A stretch of DNA of 64,000 nt, from positions 24,753,501 to 24,817,500 of the forward strand of contig CM072870.1 of assembly GCA_036937835.1 (NCBI GenBank), written 5' to 3'. Of this stretch, positions 1-13,160 are shown in pieces. The notes beneath the pieces are model-generated. The model made no database searches and was not told where the DNA came from. It saw only the letters and a list, made by a program, of their open reading frames with translations. This DNA comes from Pampus argenteus (lineage: Eukaryota > Chordata > Actinopteri > Scombriformes > Stromateidae). Positions within the stretch are counted from its first letter, which is position 1, and the number at the start of each line of letters is the position of its first letter. Position numbers and translations under genes: made by a program.

Positions 1-256
1 GGGAGCAGTTATTTTATTGCATGTTTGTCACTGAGAGTGTTATTGGACATCTCACCCACATCTCTAACCCAACACTTGAAGAAGAGAAAAATACAGAATA
101 TATCAACCACAAACAAACAAAATAGCCTCAGTGTGGCTGTGAATGATGGGAGTCTGTATAGGGAGCAGTGGCCTAATAAGGCTGAATACCAGACTGTGAA
201 TAATCCCCCAGTAAACTGTCAACTCATGAAAAATACAGTGATGCAACAGCAGCAAC

Positions 257-279
257 TCTGTCTGTCTGTCTGTCTGTCT
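257..279. repeat. (TCTG)n microsatellite
   Basis: About six uninterrupted TCTG units. It begins a longer pyrimidine-rich stretch. Confidence 0.95.
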
Positions 280-288
280 CCACACCAT

Positions 289-398
289 TCTCTGTCCCTC
301 TCTTCTTTCTCTTCTTTCTCTTCTTTCTCTTCTTTTTCTTTTCTTTCTCGCTGATGCTCTTCGCCCTCCTCCTCCTCCTCATCTTCCTCCTCCTCGTC
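289..398. repeat. Polypyrimidine tract (TTCTC/TTTC and CTC units)
   Basis: Almost pure C/T on the + strand: degenerate TTCTTTCTC units followed by CTC triplets. The opposite strand reads as a Glu/Lys-rich open frame, which is a by-product of the repeat and not a gene. Confidence 0.85.
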
Positions 399-1848
399 TC
401 GTCTCAGTAAGTAGGATAAGTCTTGAAGAGCTCTGTCGTCGTGGAAACTGACAAAGGTATTCAGTTTGAAGTTTGAGGAGGTCAGTTTGTGGGTCAGAGT
501 AAGCCCCCCCCACCACACACACACACACAGGGTGCTGAGGGGACCCCGTATGGGTCGGGGGAGGAGGGGCTGTAGGTGTTTTTGGAGAGGCCACTGCAAC
601 GCTGCATCCAACAGAAAACTGTTGTGGTACCAATTTCTCAGGCTGAAACGAAGCTGATTCTGAGTGATATCTGACTCTGATTTGTTCTTTGTTATAATTG
701 TTATAATTGTAATTTTTTGCAGTTCAGTTACCCTCATCTTCATTTCCATTCCTTTAGTACGATAATCAGCAGTTTCTGCTGCTTTACACTCACATTCATT
801 CTTAAACTTTCAATCCATCTTTGGAAAATGAAAGAACATAAAGGAAAGTAAAACTAAAGCAAAGGAATTACAAACGTAAGGTAGGTTGTTTTACTTTCCT
901 GTGTGTTGGATCATTATTACTGTGAGCAAGAAACAGGTCAAACGGACAATAATTACAACTATGTCACAGACAGCCGGGTAGTTCAGTCATATTTCGTATG
1001 TAAAACCATATTTTCTAAAGTTGCTATGTGGTAACTATAAAATAAATATTGTGTTCTTAAAGGAAATGCATGACTAAATGAATGAACCCAAAACCTTCTG
1101 ACTGTGAGCTGAGAGTTTGAACCATCCAAAGTGCATTCAGTATGTTTTCAGGAAGTAGTGAACTGGTGCCATACAGACAAACACATTCATTCTGGCCCAG
1201 CCAAGGTCCAACCGTCACTACATTTTTGTGTTATTGTGAATGAAACTCTGTTGTTGCCTTGACTATGGGTCAAACTCTCCTCATGCTCAGACCCAGCTCT
1301 GGCTGTGCACTGACTCACATGGACACCTTGTACTGGGCGTTAAGAAAAGATTTGAGGCAACTGGTGCACTAAGAGCAAACCGAGCAGTGCTGCAGTGCCA
1401 CCACACTGCAGCTGCAGCTGCAGCCTGTAACACAACTGAACTGAAATAACAGGCTGCATTAAAACAGCTAAATTAGACAGATTTCTAACATGTTCTGTGG
1501 GGTGGATGATGTGGGCATTCAAACATGAATAAAGTTTATTTTCTTCTGATCCAAATAATTTGTAAAGGCTGCATCAATGCTGTTTCATTTCTGAGGGAAC
1601 AGGAAACATAATTTTATGTTTTCTGTTTACAAAAGAGATGAATCTGCAAACACTTCCATGAAGTGAGAAGAAAACTTTCTCTCCCTCTGACTCTATTCTG
1701 GGTGGTTTCTGATGTAAATGTTTTCAGTCAGTTGGCGGCTGAGACTCAGCAGGTGGTCCACCAAATCCACTGTAACCCCCGGCAACCCCTGTCCAGCCAA
1801 TCCAAACGCTGCCCTGCATCGCCACTCCGCTTAGTTAGCCCTGACAGG

Positions 1849-1853
<5 letters not shown>

Positions 1854-1879
<26 letters not shown>

Positions 1880-1890
1880 GAGTGTGTGTG
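1854..1890. repeat. (GT)n microsatellite
   Basis: GT dinucleotide run with one interrupting A. Confidence 0.95.
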
Positions 1891-4440
1891 ATCAGAAGCA
1901 GTACTCAGAGGATTGTTTGGGTGGTCATTAAAAGTTTATTAAAAGGTTTTGGGAAAACAGGTTTGTGTATCAGATCAGTGACCATGGTGTGTGTGTGCGA
2001 GAGAGAGAGGTATGAGTTGGGTGGTGTGTGAATGTCTAAGCTATCATCATCTTTGATTGGCTTTGAGTGCCTGTGAGTGCTGGGTCCATCCCAGCAGCTT
2101 CCCGGGTCCTGGTGGGTTGTGTGTGTGCAGGCTTTTCGTTAGGGTGCCTTTGTGTAATTTCGGTGTGTAGATATTTGCCCGTAAGACCATATTAAGTCCC
2201 TACATACCCTACAAACTACGAAAGCATGCCAGGGCATCAGGGAGTGAGTGGTTGTAGAGAATTGAATTCAGCCAGAGGATTCAGGTTGAAACTGTGTCAG
2301 CATTCATCTGCCCTGCTGAAGTGTTCCTACAGTATATTCAAGAAGACAAAAGAAGAATTGATACCTCACTGAGATGTTGTAAAGCTAATTTATTGTAGGG
2401 CATAAACACACCTGGGATTCATCACCATGACATTACATGTTTGTCTCAAAAAAAGAACTGTCTAGCTTAAAGATACAACAGATTCAACCTGTGACTTGAA
2501 GGTACAACATGAGACCAACTGTCTTTATTTTCCACCTCTGAAGAGGCTGAAGCCAACGCTGAAAGTCCCTCTGATGGAGGCTGCATCCATAAATCATCTT
2601 TTTTCAACAAGTTATTATGGTCTCAGTAGGTGAATTCAGGCCCTCTAATAAGTGAGCTGGTGGTCATTTGGAAATTATTTCTCCTTATTATTTTATTTAA
2701 AGACTTTTTCTGCCCGTCCAGTAATTGACTCGTTGTTGCAGCTCTAGATACAATTATGTAAAGATGAGATTTCATTGAACTCCAAATAAATATGGAGGTA
2801 ACAAAAGGAATTTGAAACAAAATATTGTGCTGTTTAAGTTCATCAGAAGGCAGAATTGTGTATTTACTGTAAATGCAGAGACAAATGGATTTGAGGGTAT
2901 ATTTGAGCTGGGTTTCAGGTTTCAGGGTTAAGATCAGAAACACTACATATTGTTACATCATTTATTAGTGATTTTGTTTCCAGAGCTTGGTGACGTCACA
3001 CCGCACAATGTGAAAAAAACGCAGCCTTGTCATTCGTGTGATTGGAGGTTGTCTGTCTCCCATAAAGCAACGCAGCAAATAAGAAGACTCAGATGCAACT
3101 ATTGTGCTCAAAGTTTCTGGATTACTTTGGCCGTATTTCTACCGTTTACCTCACAATCATTGCAACAAGATAGTTTGTTGTATTATGTGCAGCGTTTTGG
3201 TTCTGATAAGCCTTGAAACTCTCTGATCTGTTATTCAAACTGGACTTTCTGCATTTCTCTTATCAGTCTGAACCCTCAGTAATGTCTGAGTCAAACATAA
3301 ATTTTTAAAAATGTGATCTATTACTGATTCAGTTATGAGAAAAACTTACTTCCTGCTTCCCCCGGGCTAGAGAGGAAGTGTCGTCAACCTGATGGCCCTA
3401 GAGTCCCTCTGTCCTGCTGTGAGCTCCATACATACCAAAGACAACACTGGAGGGAAGAGAAAGGCTCCTGGTTAATGTTTAACCAGACTATGTAAAGACT
3501 CAGTGAGATAGCTGAGCTTGTGAGCAAATAGACTGTGTGCGGGACGACAGTGGCTTTAATGGCTGACATGTATGGAAATACTGCAGCTCTGAAGAGGCAG
3601 TGAAATGTTGAATGTGCACAAAAACATATTAATATTTTTAAATTTCATGTGAGTAACGTGTAGTAACATGAGTACTGTAGATGTACCGATGTTTGTGGTA
3701 GAGAGGTAATTGTGATGTAATAAATGTTATAATATATATTATATTTCAAAGGGTGCAGAACAATACAGATGTGAATAAATAGCTCAACTTATCTCCAAAC
3801 TGAAATTAAATCTCAATTTACTAAGTAACTGAGCTTTTATTTGGGGTAGGTGATAAGACAGGGCGTCATTGGGTCATGAAACTTTGGTGAAAGGTGAAAG
3901 ACAAAGTCGAAGAAGTAAATTTTAAAGCTCGGCAGCTTGAATATGGTAATAAAAATGATGACTCCTGCATCCCTGTTTAGATACTATGTAGGCTGTGTGT
4001 GAGTATGTGATGGATCCACACATGCATACATGGATGTCTGCATGTGTGTTAAAAAAAGAGAAAGCGCTTTTTTTTTTGGCCAAGTTGGCATTACTTGTAC
4101 CGCGTATGCGTGTGTGTGAGTGTATGTGTGTTTGTTGCTGTTTTGTATAGAAAGTGCTGTGTGCAGTAGAACAGAGGATTAGGTGCCATCAGACCAGTGA
4201 TGTCAGCACACAGAGACAAACAAAGCCAGAACCCAAACCCTCTCCTGACTACCCACAATCCCTTTGGACGCAGTGGGGGGCCCTGCCTGGGGGCCTGATG
4301 CTGTTAACACAAGCTCACACACATGTACAGAAGTAAACACACAGATACAACACATACTGTACAGGTATCTCACACACCTTATATCCTTTTAAATACTTTG
4401 TTACATCCACTCAGGTGCATAAAAGTATCAGTGTATCAGT

Positions 4441-4463
4441 ACACACACACACACACACACACA
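4441..4463. repeat. (CA)n microsatellite
   Basis: Perfect AC run of about 11 units. Confidence 0.95.
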
Positions 4464-5420
4464 GGTTGTGGTCCAAATATACTGCATATCTATATACCAA
4501 CCTCTCCTTGTGCTCATTTACACTGGATTAAACCAGGATTATATGGTTTACACGTACAAAACCCACCTGTAAAGTAGCGCGCTTGTAACAAAAGTTGAAC
4601 CAACCGTGAAGTTGTTTTAAGGAACTAAAACTGCAGAGGAAACCTTGTTTTCAGTTGAGTACAACCAGTAACTTAACTTTAGGAAATGTAAACCAACTGC
4701 CAAGTTATGTAAAGTTTCCAAAAGTTAAACCTACTTTTAACATTTTGGCAGGTACAATCAGTTGTAAAGTAAAATATATTTTGTCACTCTAATGTCCCAA
4801 AGCAACTGTTAAATACTGTCACTAAAGCTGACCTCAACATTTATTAATGTTGTTCACATATTCAGTGAGTTCCTAAAAAAGACAAGCATGCACCATGACT
4901 CAGTGTTAACTCTGTAACAGCAGTGAGCGAACAGTCAAATCAGAAACACACCTGTGTTTGCTTTGGCCTGGCCCTCTGCCACGCTGCCCCAGCCTCAGCT
5001 GCATGCCTTTGCAAATGGTGAATGGCATTACTGTTATTGTATCCGTGGTGGAGTTCATGTGAATATACTGTGACTGTGCTGAGGTCAATGTAGATATAGA
5101 CGTTAATATAGATATGATAATGTGTCTCAATAACATAATGTAGGCTCTTTGATGGAAAGGCCAAACTGATGTGACAACCTGAATGCTGTCATATATGTTG
5201 AAAACAGGTAGAAATATATTGGCTGTATTGACAGATTCAGTCCAAAATATCACCATTATTTGCTCCCTTCGCTGATTTCTTTTATTTATGTTACAGTACT
5301 TAACATTTAAAACGCTCCATCCCATTCATCTTCTCATACCTATACCACTCAGTTTTAAAATACAACATGTATTCAGACATTGATCGAGTATATATCCAAG
5401 TATAAGTATAAAATCAAACC

Positions 5421-5475
5421 ATGCAAATCAGGTGTCAGTATGAGACGACAGGTCAGGATGTGACGGTCAAGGTCA
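5421..5475 (+). promoter_or_regulatory. POU octamer plus nuclear-receptor half-sites (candidate)
   Basis: A perfect octamer ATGCAAAT lies at 5421-5428. An AGGTCA half-site is at 5450-5455 and an extended half-site TCAAGGTCA, the form bound by NR5A/ERR-type monomeric receptors, is at 5467-5475. The motifs are read directly. Binding or function is inference, and such short motifs also occur by chance. Confidence 0.25.
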
Positions 5476-6379
5476 TGAACAGGCGTGTAAATCACTTCCT
5501 GTCTGGGTTTAAAACAATAAGATAATGTTGCCACAGTAGTTTTAATGTTCTATACTATAGTTTCTATGTGCGCATACACCATCCTGCTGCTGGAAATACA
5601 CACTAGCACCTAATGTATGTTAGTCCACTACAGGAAATAGTCCCTTGAGTAACGTGTCCAGCTGTTTTAGAAATTTAACATTAAATATATTTTCATTAGC
5701 TGATATCTTCAGAAGGAACAAGTGGGCTTGAGTACCAAAGGAAGGGTATGGAAGTACTGTCAGGAAGTATGGCTCCTAGTTTATAGTTAAGTACTGAGAG
5801 ACCTTTAATATAAAGAACATTACAAGCCTTTAAATCACAGACATTTTTAATAGCAAAGCTGTCTTGATTTCCACAATGATTATTGCAAAAGAACAAGAAA
5901 AATAAAAATATTTTTCTCCAACTGGAGAGGTGAAACTGCACGGATTTTCTTCACAAAATGATAGGAGAGAAAGAGAGTGTAATGTGTTAAATAATTAAAC
6001 ACATAAGTTCATCTGCTACTGTTCATTCTTAGGATTCGTTTCTCAGGAGAAGCAGCATCCTGCTAGAAAACAGAAGAGTTTAATGTTTATTAAGACTTTC
6101 TGTCATGATTTAAAGTCATGTCGAGTCATCATGTCAGCTGCGGCTATCTGAAAGAACTGTTTCTGTCTCCTTCTCCAACTGTGAGGTTTTTTTACACAAC
6201 AATTAGCAACTGTTGCTATTTGTCTCTGCTCTCTAACAGCCCTTCTGTCCAAAACAGTAAGAGCCAGACTGGGGCTGGTTGTTTGTTAGTGTTACTGTTT
6301 TGGGGCAGTGGGATCGGGGAACTGGACATACTGGGTGCACACACGTCCTCATTGTGCTGGAGGAGGTAGAGCTGGGTCG

Positions 6380-6396
6380 TGCTGCCCCCTATTCAG
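6380..6396 (-). promoter_or_regulatory. CTCF-like motif (weak)
   Basis: The minus strand reads AATAGGGGGCAGCAC, close to the CTCF core (AG then a G-rich run then GCAG). The 5' part of the motif is imperfect, so this is weaker than the sites at 44441 and 50022. Confidence 0.25.
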
Positions 6397-6799
6397 TCAA
6401 CTTTTGAGTGAGGGGAGGCACCGTGTGTGTGTGCGTGTATGTTGCATTTATATGTGTGTAAATGTGGTATACAATGACAGTATACTGTATAAAATACGTG
6501 CATTGAGGGTAATGGATTTTATCTGTGTCCCTCAACCAAATACTCTTTGTTTGGGTGTCTCTGTGTGTATGGGCATGTGTGTGTATGTGTGTGCATGTGC
6601 GTGTGTGTGTGTGATGGAAGGGGCGGGCAACAATAGCTTCCTTTGACCCGTATAATGAGGGAGTTCTTCATATTCAGATGGCTGCTTGTAGATCAGTTTT
6701 AGCCATAGCTTCAAGTCAATTAATCACAACACAGAATAACCACGTTTAACTGTCTGCAACTAAACTGAAAAGAAGTAGTAACTAGCCTGAACTGTACTT

Positions 6800-6812
6800 G
6801 TTGCCTGGTAAC
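6800..6812. promoter_or_regulatory. RFX X-box-like palindrome, 1-nt spacer
   Basis: GTTGCCTGGTAAC consists of two inverted RFX half-sites (GTTGCC and GGTAAC) with a one-base spacer. RFX dimers accept variable spacing. Occupancy is not known. Confidence 0.35.
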
Positions 6813-7188
6813 ACAACCTTGTATCAGAAAGCATTGGGGACTGTTGTAGGTGTGCAAGGATTCGCTGTGAACTATGACCTTTTAGTCTCTGCAGCTTTTC
6901 ACCGAGTGTTTTTATAGATATTCCTTATATATATTCAACCACATCCACTGAAAAGATTATTTTCTAGTTATTTTTGTAATATTTCCATACTTTGCTGATA
7001 ACATGTCAAACAAGCCTGACCTTCTATAGGTTGTAATCTTCCTTATTTTTCCTTTGTAAAATGAAAGATTGTAAAGATTTCCCTTGAAATCACTGGCATC
7101 CGCACCAGATTTTTGTAAAATCAATTACACTGTTAGAAAATGTTATTTATTATTACTTTCAGTTAATTCTTTTGTCTTGTTTTTCCAG

Positions 7189-7256
7189 TGACGTAACAGA
7201 AGAGAGAAGACACCATGAGACCAGGACAATGTAATAACCGGATGGCAAATGAACTG
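7189..7256 (+). other. Candidate 5' exon with start codon (unverified)
   Basis: A strong acceptor (a T-rich tract ending TTTTTCCAG at 7188) is followed 68 nt later by a donor CTG|GTAGGT. An ATG at 7215 in good context (CACCATGA) opens a frame of 14 codons, MRPGQCNNRMANEL, to the donor, ending in phase 0. The 5' part has stops, as expected for an untranslated leader. I recognise no protein family. Chance pairs of splice-like signals are common in 64 kb, so this is only a candidate. Confidence 0.15.
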
Positions 7257-8113
7257 GTAGGTTTAGGGAACACACACACACAGAGGGTCCCATAGAGAGA
7301 CACAGCCATGCCCTGGAGGGTGCCAGTCATGCCCAGCTTCCGCTGTGCTCCAAATTGAGCGTGGCACAGTGTGTAAGAAGTCAGCCGTCTGGAAGAGAGC
7401 CAAGCATTGTTCCACCAAGCAGCTGGATGGTAATTACTAGAAAGAAAGAGTGAGAGAGGAGCTCTGCCACCCCACTACTGTTGCTTCTGCTTACTTTCCT
7501 GGTGCATGTGTCATATAGTAATCTAATGCATATTATAAAAAAGAGCTGCTTGTCCTATAAATCAGGGGATTTTCTAATTGGATATTCATCCCTTAAAATA
7601 AAGTGATGTCTACTCATGACCCCTCATCAAGTTTCAAATGTCTGATGGTTTTCACAAGTTCAACCTAAGAGTGGCTTTCTTTGCTTTACATCATGTGTCC
7701 TAAAGTAGCAACATGTTTGTGTAATTAAATTCAATAAACTTTATTTGCAGGCATATAAAACAGACATTAAGAACATCTACAAAATATTAACTCTGCTCAA
7801 AATGTTTAGAGATTAAAAAGAAAAAGAAAAGCCTTGAATTTGGATTTGTAGATAATTGAATTGTGAATTAGTAAAAATTAGAGGAAGGTCAGAAATGTGT
7901 TAAAATCATCTCACGGACGAAAAAATATGATATAATGTAGTGTGTAGAGAGAAAACAAGAATTGCTTATTACATTTAGTTAAATAATATAAAACCAATAA
8001 CAATCAATCACATTTCACTCCAGGTAAAATGATACAAACAAACAACAACAAAAAAATCTTAAAACTCAAGGCCACTTACTACCTTTTTCATCTCACCTTC
8101 TGGTATGTGAACA

Positions 8114-8127
8114 GTTGTCATGGAGAC
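8114..8127. promoter_or_regulatory. Degenerate X-box-like motif
   Basis: GTTGTCATGGAGAC matches the RFX palindrome in most positions with one changed base per half-site. It is weaker than the sites at 21369 and 35449. Confidence 0.2.
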
Positions 8128-8488
8128 AGCTCAGTAAGCATGTATGTATGCATGTACGCATTAACTCTATACCTGCTCTCACTGAACTTTGAATGTGTCT
8201 TATCTTTCATTTCATCTCTGCATTCACACTGTACTCAGTGTCTTCTGCAACTCTGAGCGTGTATTGTATAGAGAGGTAGACAGGAAGTGGACATGCAGTA
8301 GGATGGCAGGAGAAAATGGACAAAAAAGACAAACAGAGAGTGAGGGAGGGAAGGAGGAGACACTGAAGAATGTGTCAAGTCGCTGTCAACTATGTGCTGC
8401 TTTGTCATGAGACCGCAGAGCACTGGAAACACGTAAAGATGCCTTTTACACACCTTCAACTCCACCCACCCTGCTTCCACCCCCCCAT

Positions 8489-8489
<1 letters not shown>

Positions 8490-8524
<35 letters not shown>
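8490..8524. repeat. (CA)n microsatellite
   Basis: Perfect run of about 17 CA units. Confidence 0.97.
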
Positions 8525-8527
<3 letters not shown>

Positions 8528-9440
8528 GTGGCAGCAGTAGCCAGGCCAGAGCTAGTGCAGCTGTGACCAGAACAATAGCATTCCTCAGGTTTTAAACGCC
8601 TGGCACTTAGATTCCTAATAGTCAGATTCCTGCCTGGGAGAAGCTGGGGGTTGCTATAGGACGCTGAGAGCTGTAAGACACCTTGTAAGGAGACGTACAG
8701 CTGTAAAGCGCTGTGTGATTTGTGGGTTTATGAGAGGGATGGAGGGGCTCATGGGGACGGGGAGCTCTGTTGTTCCACCTCATGTTCTCTTTTCCTTAGC
8801 TGTGACATTTTCAACACTCCAATTTTAGCAGTTTAGCTTGAGAGGCGTCCTGCTGCTTTTGTCAGCACATCATGTGTCCACAGAGGCACCTGCTAAGTCA
8901 ACATGTGCCTAGTAACATGTTTTTGGCACATGTGGCGCTGAAAACTATCCCATTGTCTTGAAAACTACACATTAGCTTTACGGGCCTTAAATGAGGTGTT
9001 AACAGAGGAAACAAACAAGGACATGTCATGTCACTTTGTATATTCTGTATTCTCACAAGGAATGCATAAAAAGAAAATAGTTTTATCTCCCATCCAGGGA
9101 AGACTCTGATCTTGACTTCAATTATGCTCCAGTTCTGTTTGTTTCTTTGAGAAATAATGTCAGATGTCCAGATACAATTAGGTGGGAGACAGAACTTCCA
9201 TGTTTTAAAAATGTAAAGATCCTAAAGGTTTAATAAAGAATTCACCAAACGTCAGTCCTTCATTTGCTTCCTCTATGCTGATTTCAACTTTTAAAAAAGT
9301 GCTTATTCTGCTGCAGTGGTACTTACAATTAATCATCTTTATCCACTGAAAATGCCTCCAAATTGTGTTATTTTGAGACCTTGTGTTGAAGCATTTTTTA
9401 ATGTTATTCAGAGAAAAGTCCAAATGCTGCACAGCTCACA

Positions 9441-9442
<2 letters not shown>

Positions 9443-9479
<37 letters not shown>
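9443..9479. repeat. (GT)n microsatellite
   Basis: Perfect run of about 18 GT units. Confidence 0.97.
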
Positions 9480-9480
<1 letters not shown>

Positions 9481-9534
9481 CTCCTCTGGTGGCTTCAGTT
9501 CACACAGCACTGAGCTGCTCAACTATCAGCCCAT

Positions 9535-9800
9535 CTGAAATAACCCCAAAAATAAGGATTCTCTCATTAACCACGCCTGTTTCGCAATTTAAATATAAAT
9601 GAATCTAATTTAGCAAACCTCAGCCTCGATGAAGGGGACTCATTTAGAGCCAATCTAAAATTAATGAGGGCATCTGGAGAGAGAGAGTGGAGAGGGCCCT
9701 GCGTGACTTAACAGATACCGGAGTTAACAAGCTACTGTACTTTAAACACTGAAAAATCCCCATTAATTTTAAAGTTAATGCACTACTGTACTGAAAAGAG
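9535..9800. promoter_or_regulatory. Possible conserved non-coding island
   Basis: A non-repetitive AT-rich block with several homeodomain-type ATTA/TAAT cores (CTCATTAACC, AAAATTAATGAGG, CCCATTAATTTT) and unbroken stretches without simple repeats. Its texture resembles vertebrate developmental enhancers. No alignment was available, so the call is inference. Confidence 0.2.
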
Positions 9801-11069
9801 CTTTAATGTTAGTTCAAACACATTACAGTGACATCTCCAGACTGACTTTTGGCCTCTCGCTGTCAAACCTCTTTTATGTTGTCATATGCCAGCGTTTATC
9901 AGAGTCCGTCTGGTTATACAGAATTATATTTTTCTGCATGTTTTTTAATACAATGGCAAGTGAATATGTGACTGCATGTGAGTCAACCCAGAGACATTTA
10001 TTCTGTCAGATTTACTGTCTTGCACAGAATTACCTAAAGAAATGTCTATAGTTTATAGTTCCCTATGATGCATTGACATGAACCCTGAAATCATGCACAC
10101 ATTTTCAGGGTTTTCTATAATTCTAAAAACCTGTACATTTCTAAAAAGTTCTGTCTCCCATCTAAAGTTTGCACTGCAGGTTTGTGACTTTAATTTAGTT
10201 TTCTTTATGCTGCTCATAAAAGTCCTTTCCCTCAGCAGCCCTTTCTAGCAGATGCCAGCCGGCTCCCACAGTGACTGTTTGGTTTTGCAGGTTTAATTCC
10301 TGATGGGTTTGGGTCCAGAGTGATTAGGCTGAGCCCTAAAGGCCAGTGGGCTTGTCAGGTGTCTCCACACATTAACGTTGTTCTGCTCACACCCTGAGCC
10401 GACAGCACAGTGAGGCAGAGAAATGCTGATCTGGCGTGGTGGGAGGCACAGAAGGATGAACAGAAACTCAGAACTTCATTGCATTGTTCCCAGTAAGCAC
10501 ATTTTTTAAAAGAAGTTTTGTTGGTCTATTAAAGTGATTGTATCTTGCTTCCATAATTAAATGTATTTCCAGTTAGAAGAGGATAACAAAGGGAACAAGT
10601 GTTAGAAGTTAGTAATGCTTTGCAAACTGTCCTGAAATGCTATAAATTTCACTTTCATAGGAAACAAATATAGTTTCTCAGGAATTTTAGTACTTTAGTA
10701 CCTCTGGGGCATTTCATGATATTTACATTTCTGGAGCTGAGTTTAAAGCCTTTTTAATCAACAACTTTTAGTTTCTGATCTTTCCTGTCAGTAAAAGCAA
10801 CACACAGATGGATGTTACCTCAACATTTTCTTTAGCCTTTAACCCTAACACCAGAGTGACAACACGGCCGACTTCTCCCTGCTGGATTCAAATAAACTTG
10901 CATTGTGTCTGTGCACAAACAACTTCCTGTATGCAGACGTGCAGCTTGTTAATGGGGGTGGGAAGCAAAAAAAACTCTTCCTGTTTCTGACCTCCAACCC
11001 CATGCTACCCCACCCACACCCACCATTTACACAGCATGGTGCAGCTATAGGAGGAGAGATGGCATTAGG

Positions 11070-11073
<4 letters not shown>

Positions 11074-11105
<32 letters not shown>

Positions 11106-11160
11106 CATGCGTGTGTATGCGTGTGTGCGCGTGTGTGCGCGTGCGTGTGTGTGCGCGCAC
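11074..11160. repeat. (GT)n grading into GTGC/GCGC
   Basis: About 14 GT units followed by a mixed GTATGC/GTGCGC run. Alternating purine-pyrimidine throughout, so it can adopt Z-DNA. Confidence 0.95.
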
Positions 11161-11949
11161 AGAGGAGGTGATGTTAGATTTTAGAGTCGGGGTCAAACGT
11201 ATGTCCAGCTCTGAAGAAGCAGAGAAATAAAGTAGAGGAGGAGGGGAGATGAGGAGACCCGCTGAGAGGGCAGACTATATACACCCCTCCTCCTTCCTGC
11301 TACACCTCTCCTTCCATCCTTCACCTCTTTTCACCCTCCTTCTTCTTTGTCCCCAGCCGTGGGGGTAAAGTACATTACATGCTTGCTAATCAAACTTCTA
11401 TTACAAGTTTGGAGGGAGTGTAGTGAGAGGCTGTAGTCTTCTTTCCTCTTTCTTCTCTCTTCGATGTGTCTTCCTTACCTTCCTCCTGCTCCTCCAATAT
11501 CTCCAAACGCTTGTCAAGAAAGTGTTTCATCCACTACAACATACTGGAGAAATACTAGAGACATGTCATCATCATTCATCATTTACATACAATAAATATC
11601 ATGAAGAAGTGTCTTAGCTTACAAGATAAATAAAACACAGTAGATACACGATTTGACACTTTATTGGTCAAAACGGTCGAGAACTGCATATTTCTGTTCA
11701 CTGTCAGTAAAACCATCTGCTAATATTTTAATGGAAAATGCCATCAGCACTTCCTGCCCAATGAAGGCAGTAGTACACGACTGTATTGTTTTCCAAGTGA
11801 AACAAGAAGAAGACGAGATTTAACTGTTATTTAATATCCCCTCTCCTCTCTTCCCCTTGTGTTGGTTAATTGGATTTAGTGAACACCTGTATGAGTGTAG
11901 ATTGTTCAGCGGATTATGGTCAGGGAAACTGAGTCACCACTAATTATCG

Positions 11950-12014
<65 letters not shown>

Positions 12015-12015
12015 A

Positions 12016-12052
<37 letters not shown>
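11950..12052. repeat. (CT)n microsatellite
   Basis: About 100 bp of CT with a few TTT or TAT interruptions. Pure pyrimidine over most of its length. Confidence 0.97.
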
Positions 12053-12560
12053 GACCTGAACTTCAGGTTGGGTGAAGCAAGAATCCTTTTCCTTGTAGAC
12101 TTCAACAACAGTAGTTTGTATAGAAATGGCTCTTCTTGTTTTTAATATTCTGTAGGTCTACATCACAGAGGAATAAGATATATCAGGCTTGGATACACAC
12201 GGTTTAGCTGCAAACATGAGATTTGTTGACCATAAGATAAATATAGAGCAATCTTTTAAGGGAGAGATGGATGTTGACATGGTGGATCACTGTGGCTTCA
12301 GCAGCTCTAAGAGTTGCACAGGGCCGTGGTGGCAAAGACGGAGCTGATCTGTCTTCCAGCTGCAGCATGAATATGGGTCAGTATGTTGACTGGACCTGCT
12401 GACATGGAGCATCTCAGGATGGATAAATCATGTGATAATCACGTGAAGTGATGTTCTTGGTCCCACACTGAAATTTAAGATAGAGGTGTTGAGAGAGTGT
12501 TCAGATGAGCGATGAACAGACAAGTCAAAGAACTCCAGTAGATAAAACCCTGTTGGGGTT

Positions 12561-12672
<112 letters not shown>

Positions 12673-12772
12673 TATCCAGACAGGTGATTTATCATAGCTG
12701 TGAGAGAGAGGAGGGGGCTGCAGGGGAAAGAGAGTGAAAAGAAAGGATGGACAGATGAGAAGGAGGTGAAGC

Positions 12773-12862
12773 GGAGGAGGAGGAGGAGGAGGAGGAGGAG
12801 GAGGAGGAGGAGGAGGAGGAGGAGGAGGAGGAGGAGGAGGAGGAGGAGGAGGAGGAGGAGGA
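12773..12862. repeat. (GGA)n trinucleotide array
   Basis: About 30 perfect GGA units. The translations (poly-Arg on one strand, poly-Ser or poly-Leu on the other) are artefacts. It is a pure purine strand and can form triplex or quadruplex structures. Confidence 0.98.
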
Positions 12863-12891
12863 GGGGAGGGGGAGGAGGGGAGGGGGAGGGG
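12863..12891 (+). other. G-quadruplex-type G-run cluster
   Basis: Runs of four to five G separated by single A residues (GGGG-A-GGGGG-A-GG-A-GGGG-A-GGGGG-A-GGGG). This fits a very stable G4 motif directly downstream of the GGA array. Confidence 0.75.
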
Positions 12892-13104
12892 ACACTCAGC
12901 AGGTGATGGAGGGGAGCAATAAAGAGCAACGGACAGTTCGCTTAGTCCAGCTTATTCATGTTTTTAAGTAACTGGAATTATTTAAATGATTAAAGAGATA
13001 ATTGTTGATGGTTGAGTTCCTGTAAAGATTAAACTCAACTTCCTGTTTTTCTTTTCTGTCTGATTAAGTTTGTACAGAGGCTGGTAAATGTCACGGCAGA
13101 AACA

Positions 13105-13160
13105 TTTCCAACTCAACTTCAACTTTATTGTCCATAAGGGGAAATTTGTCTTTTAGCCAA
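13105..13160. mobile_element. LINE 3'-tail-like fragment (tentative)
   Basis: The block containing AACTTTATTGTCCATAAGGG and then GGGGAAATTTGTCTTTT resembles the conserved 3' ends of fish non-LTR elements as I remember them. Only this tail is visible. The family is uncertain. Confidence 0.35.

Larger units (their letters stand above)
400..7180. other. AT-rich sequence without recognisable genes
   Basis: No open frame here resembles a known protein. Apart from scattered short CA/GT runs (near 1854-1890, 4441-4463 and 6540-6613) the sequence is non-repetitive at this scale. It includes a POU octamer with nuclear-receptor half-sites (5421-5475), a CTCF-like motif (6380-6396) and an X-box-like palindrome (6800-6812), listed separately. 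Confidence 0.6.

Noticed and set aside
219..749. 176-codon minus-strand frame with a Glu/Lys-rich stretch
   Set aside because: The charged part is the pyrimidine tract and the rest has no family resemblance, splice support or codon signal.
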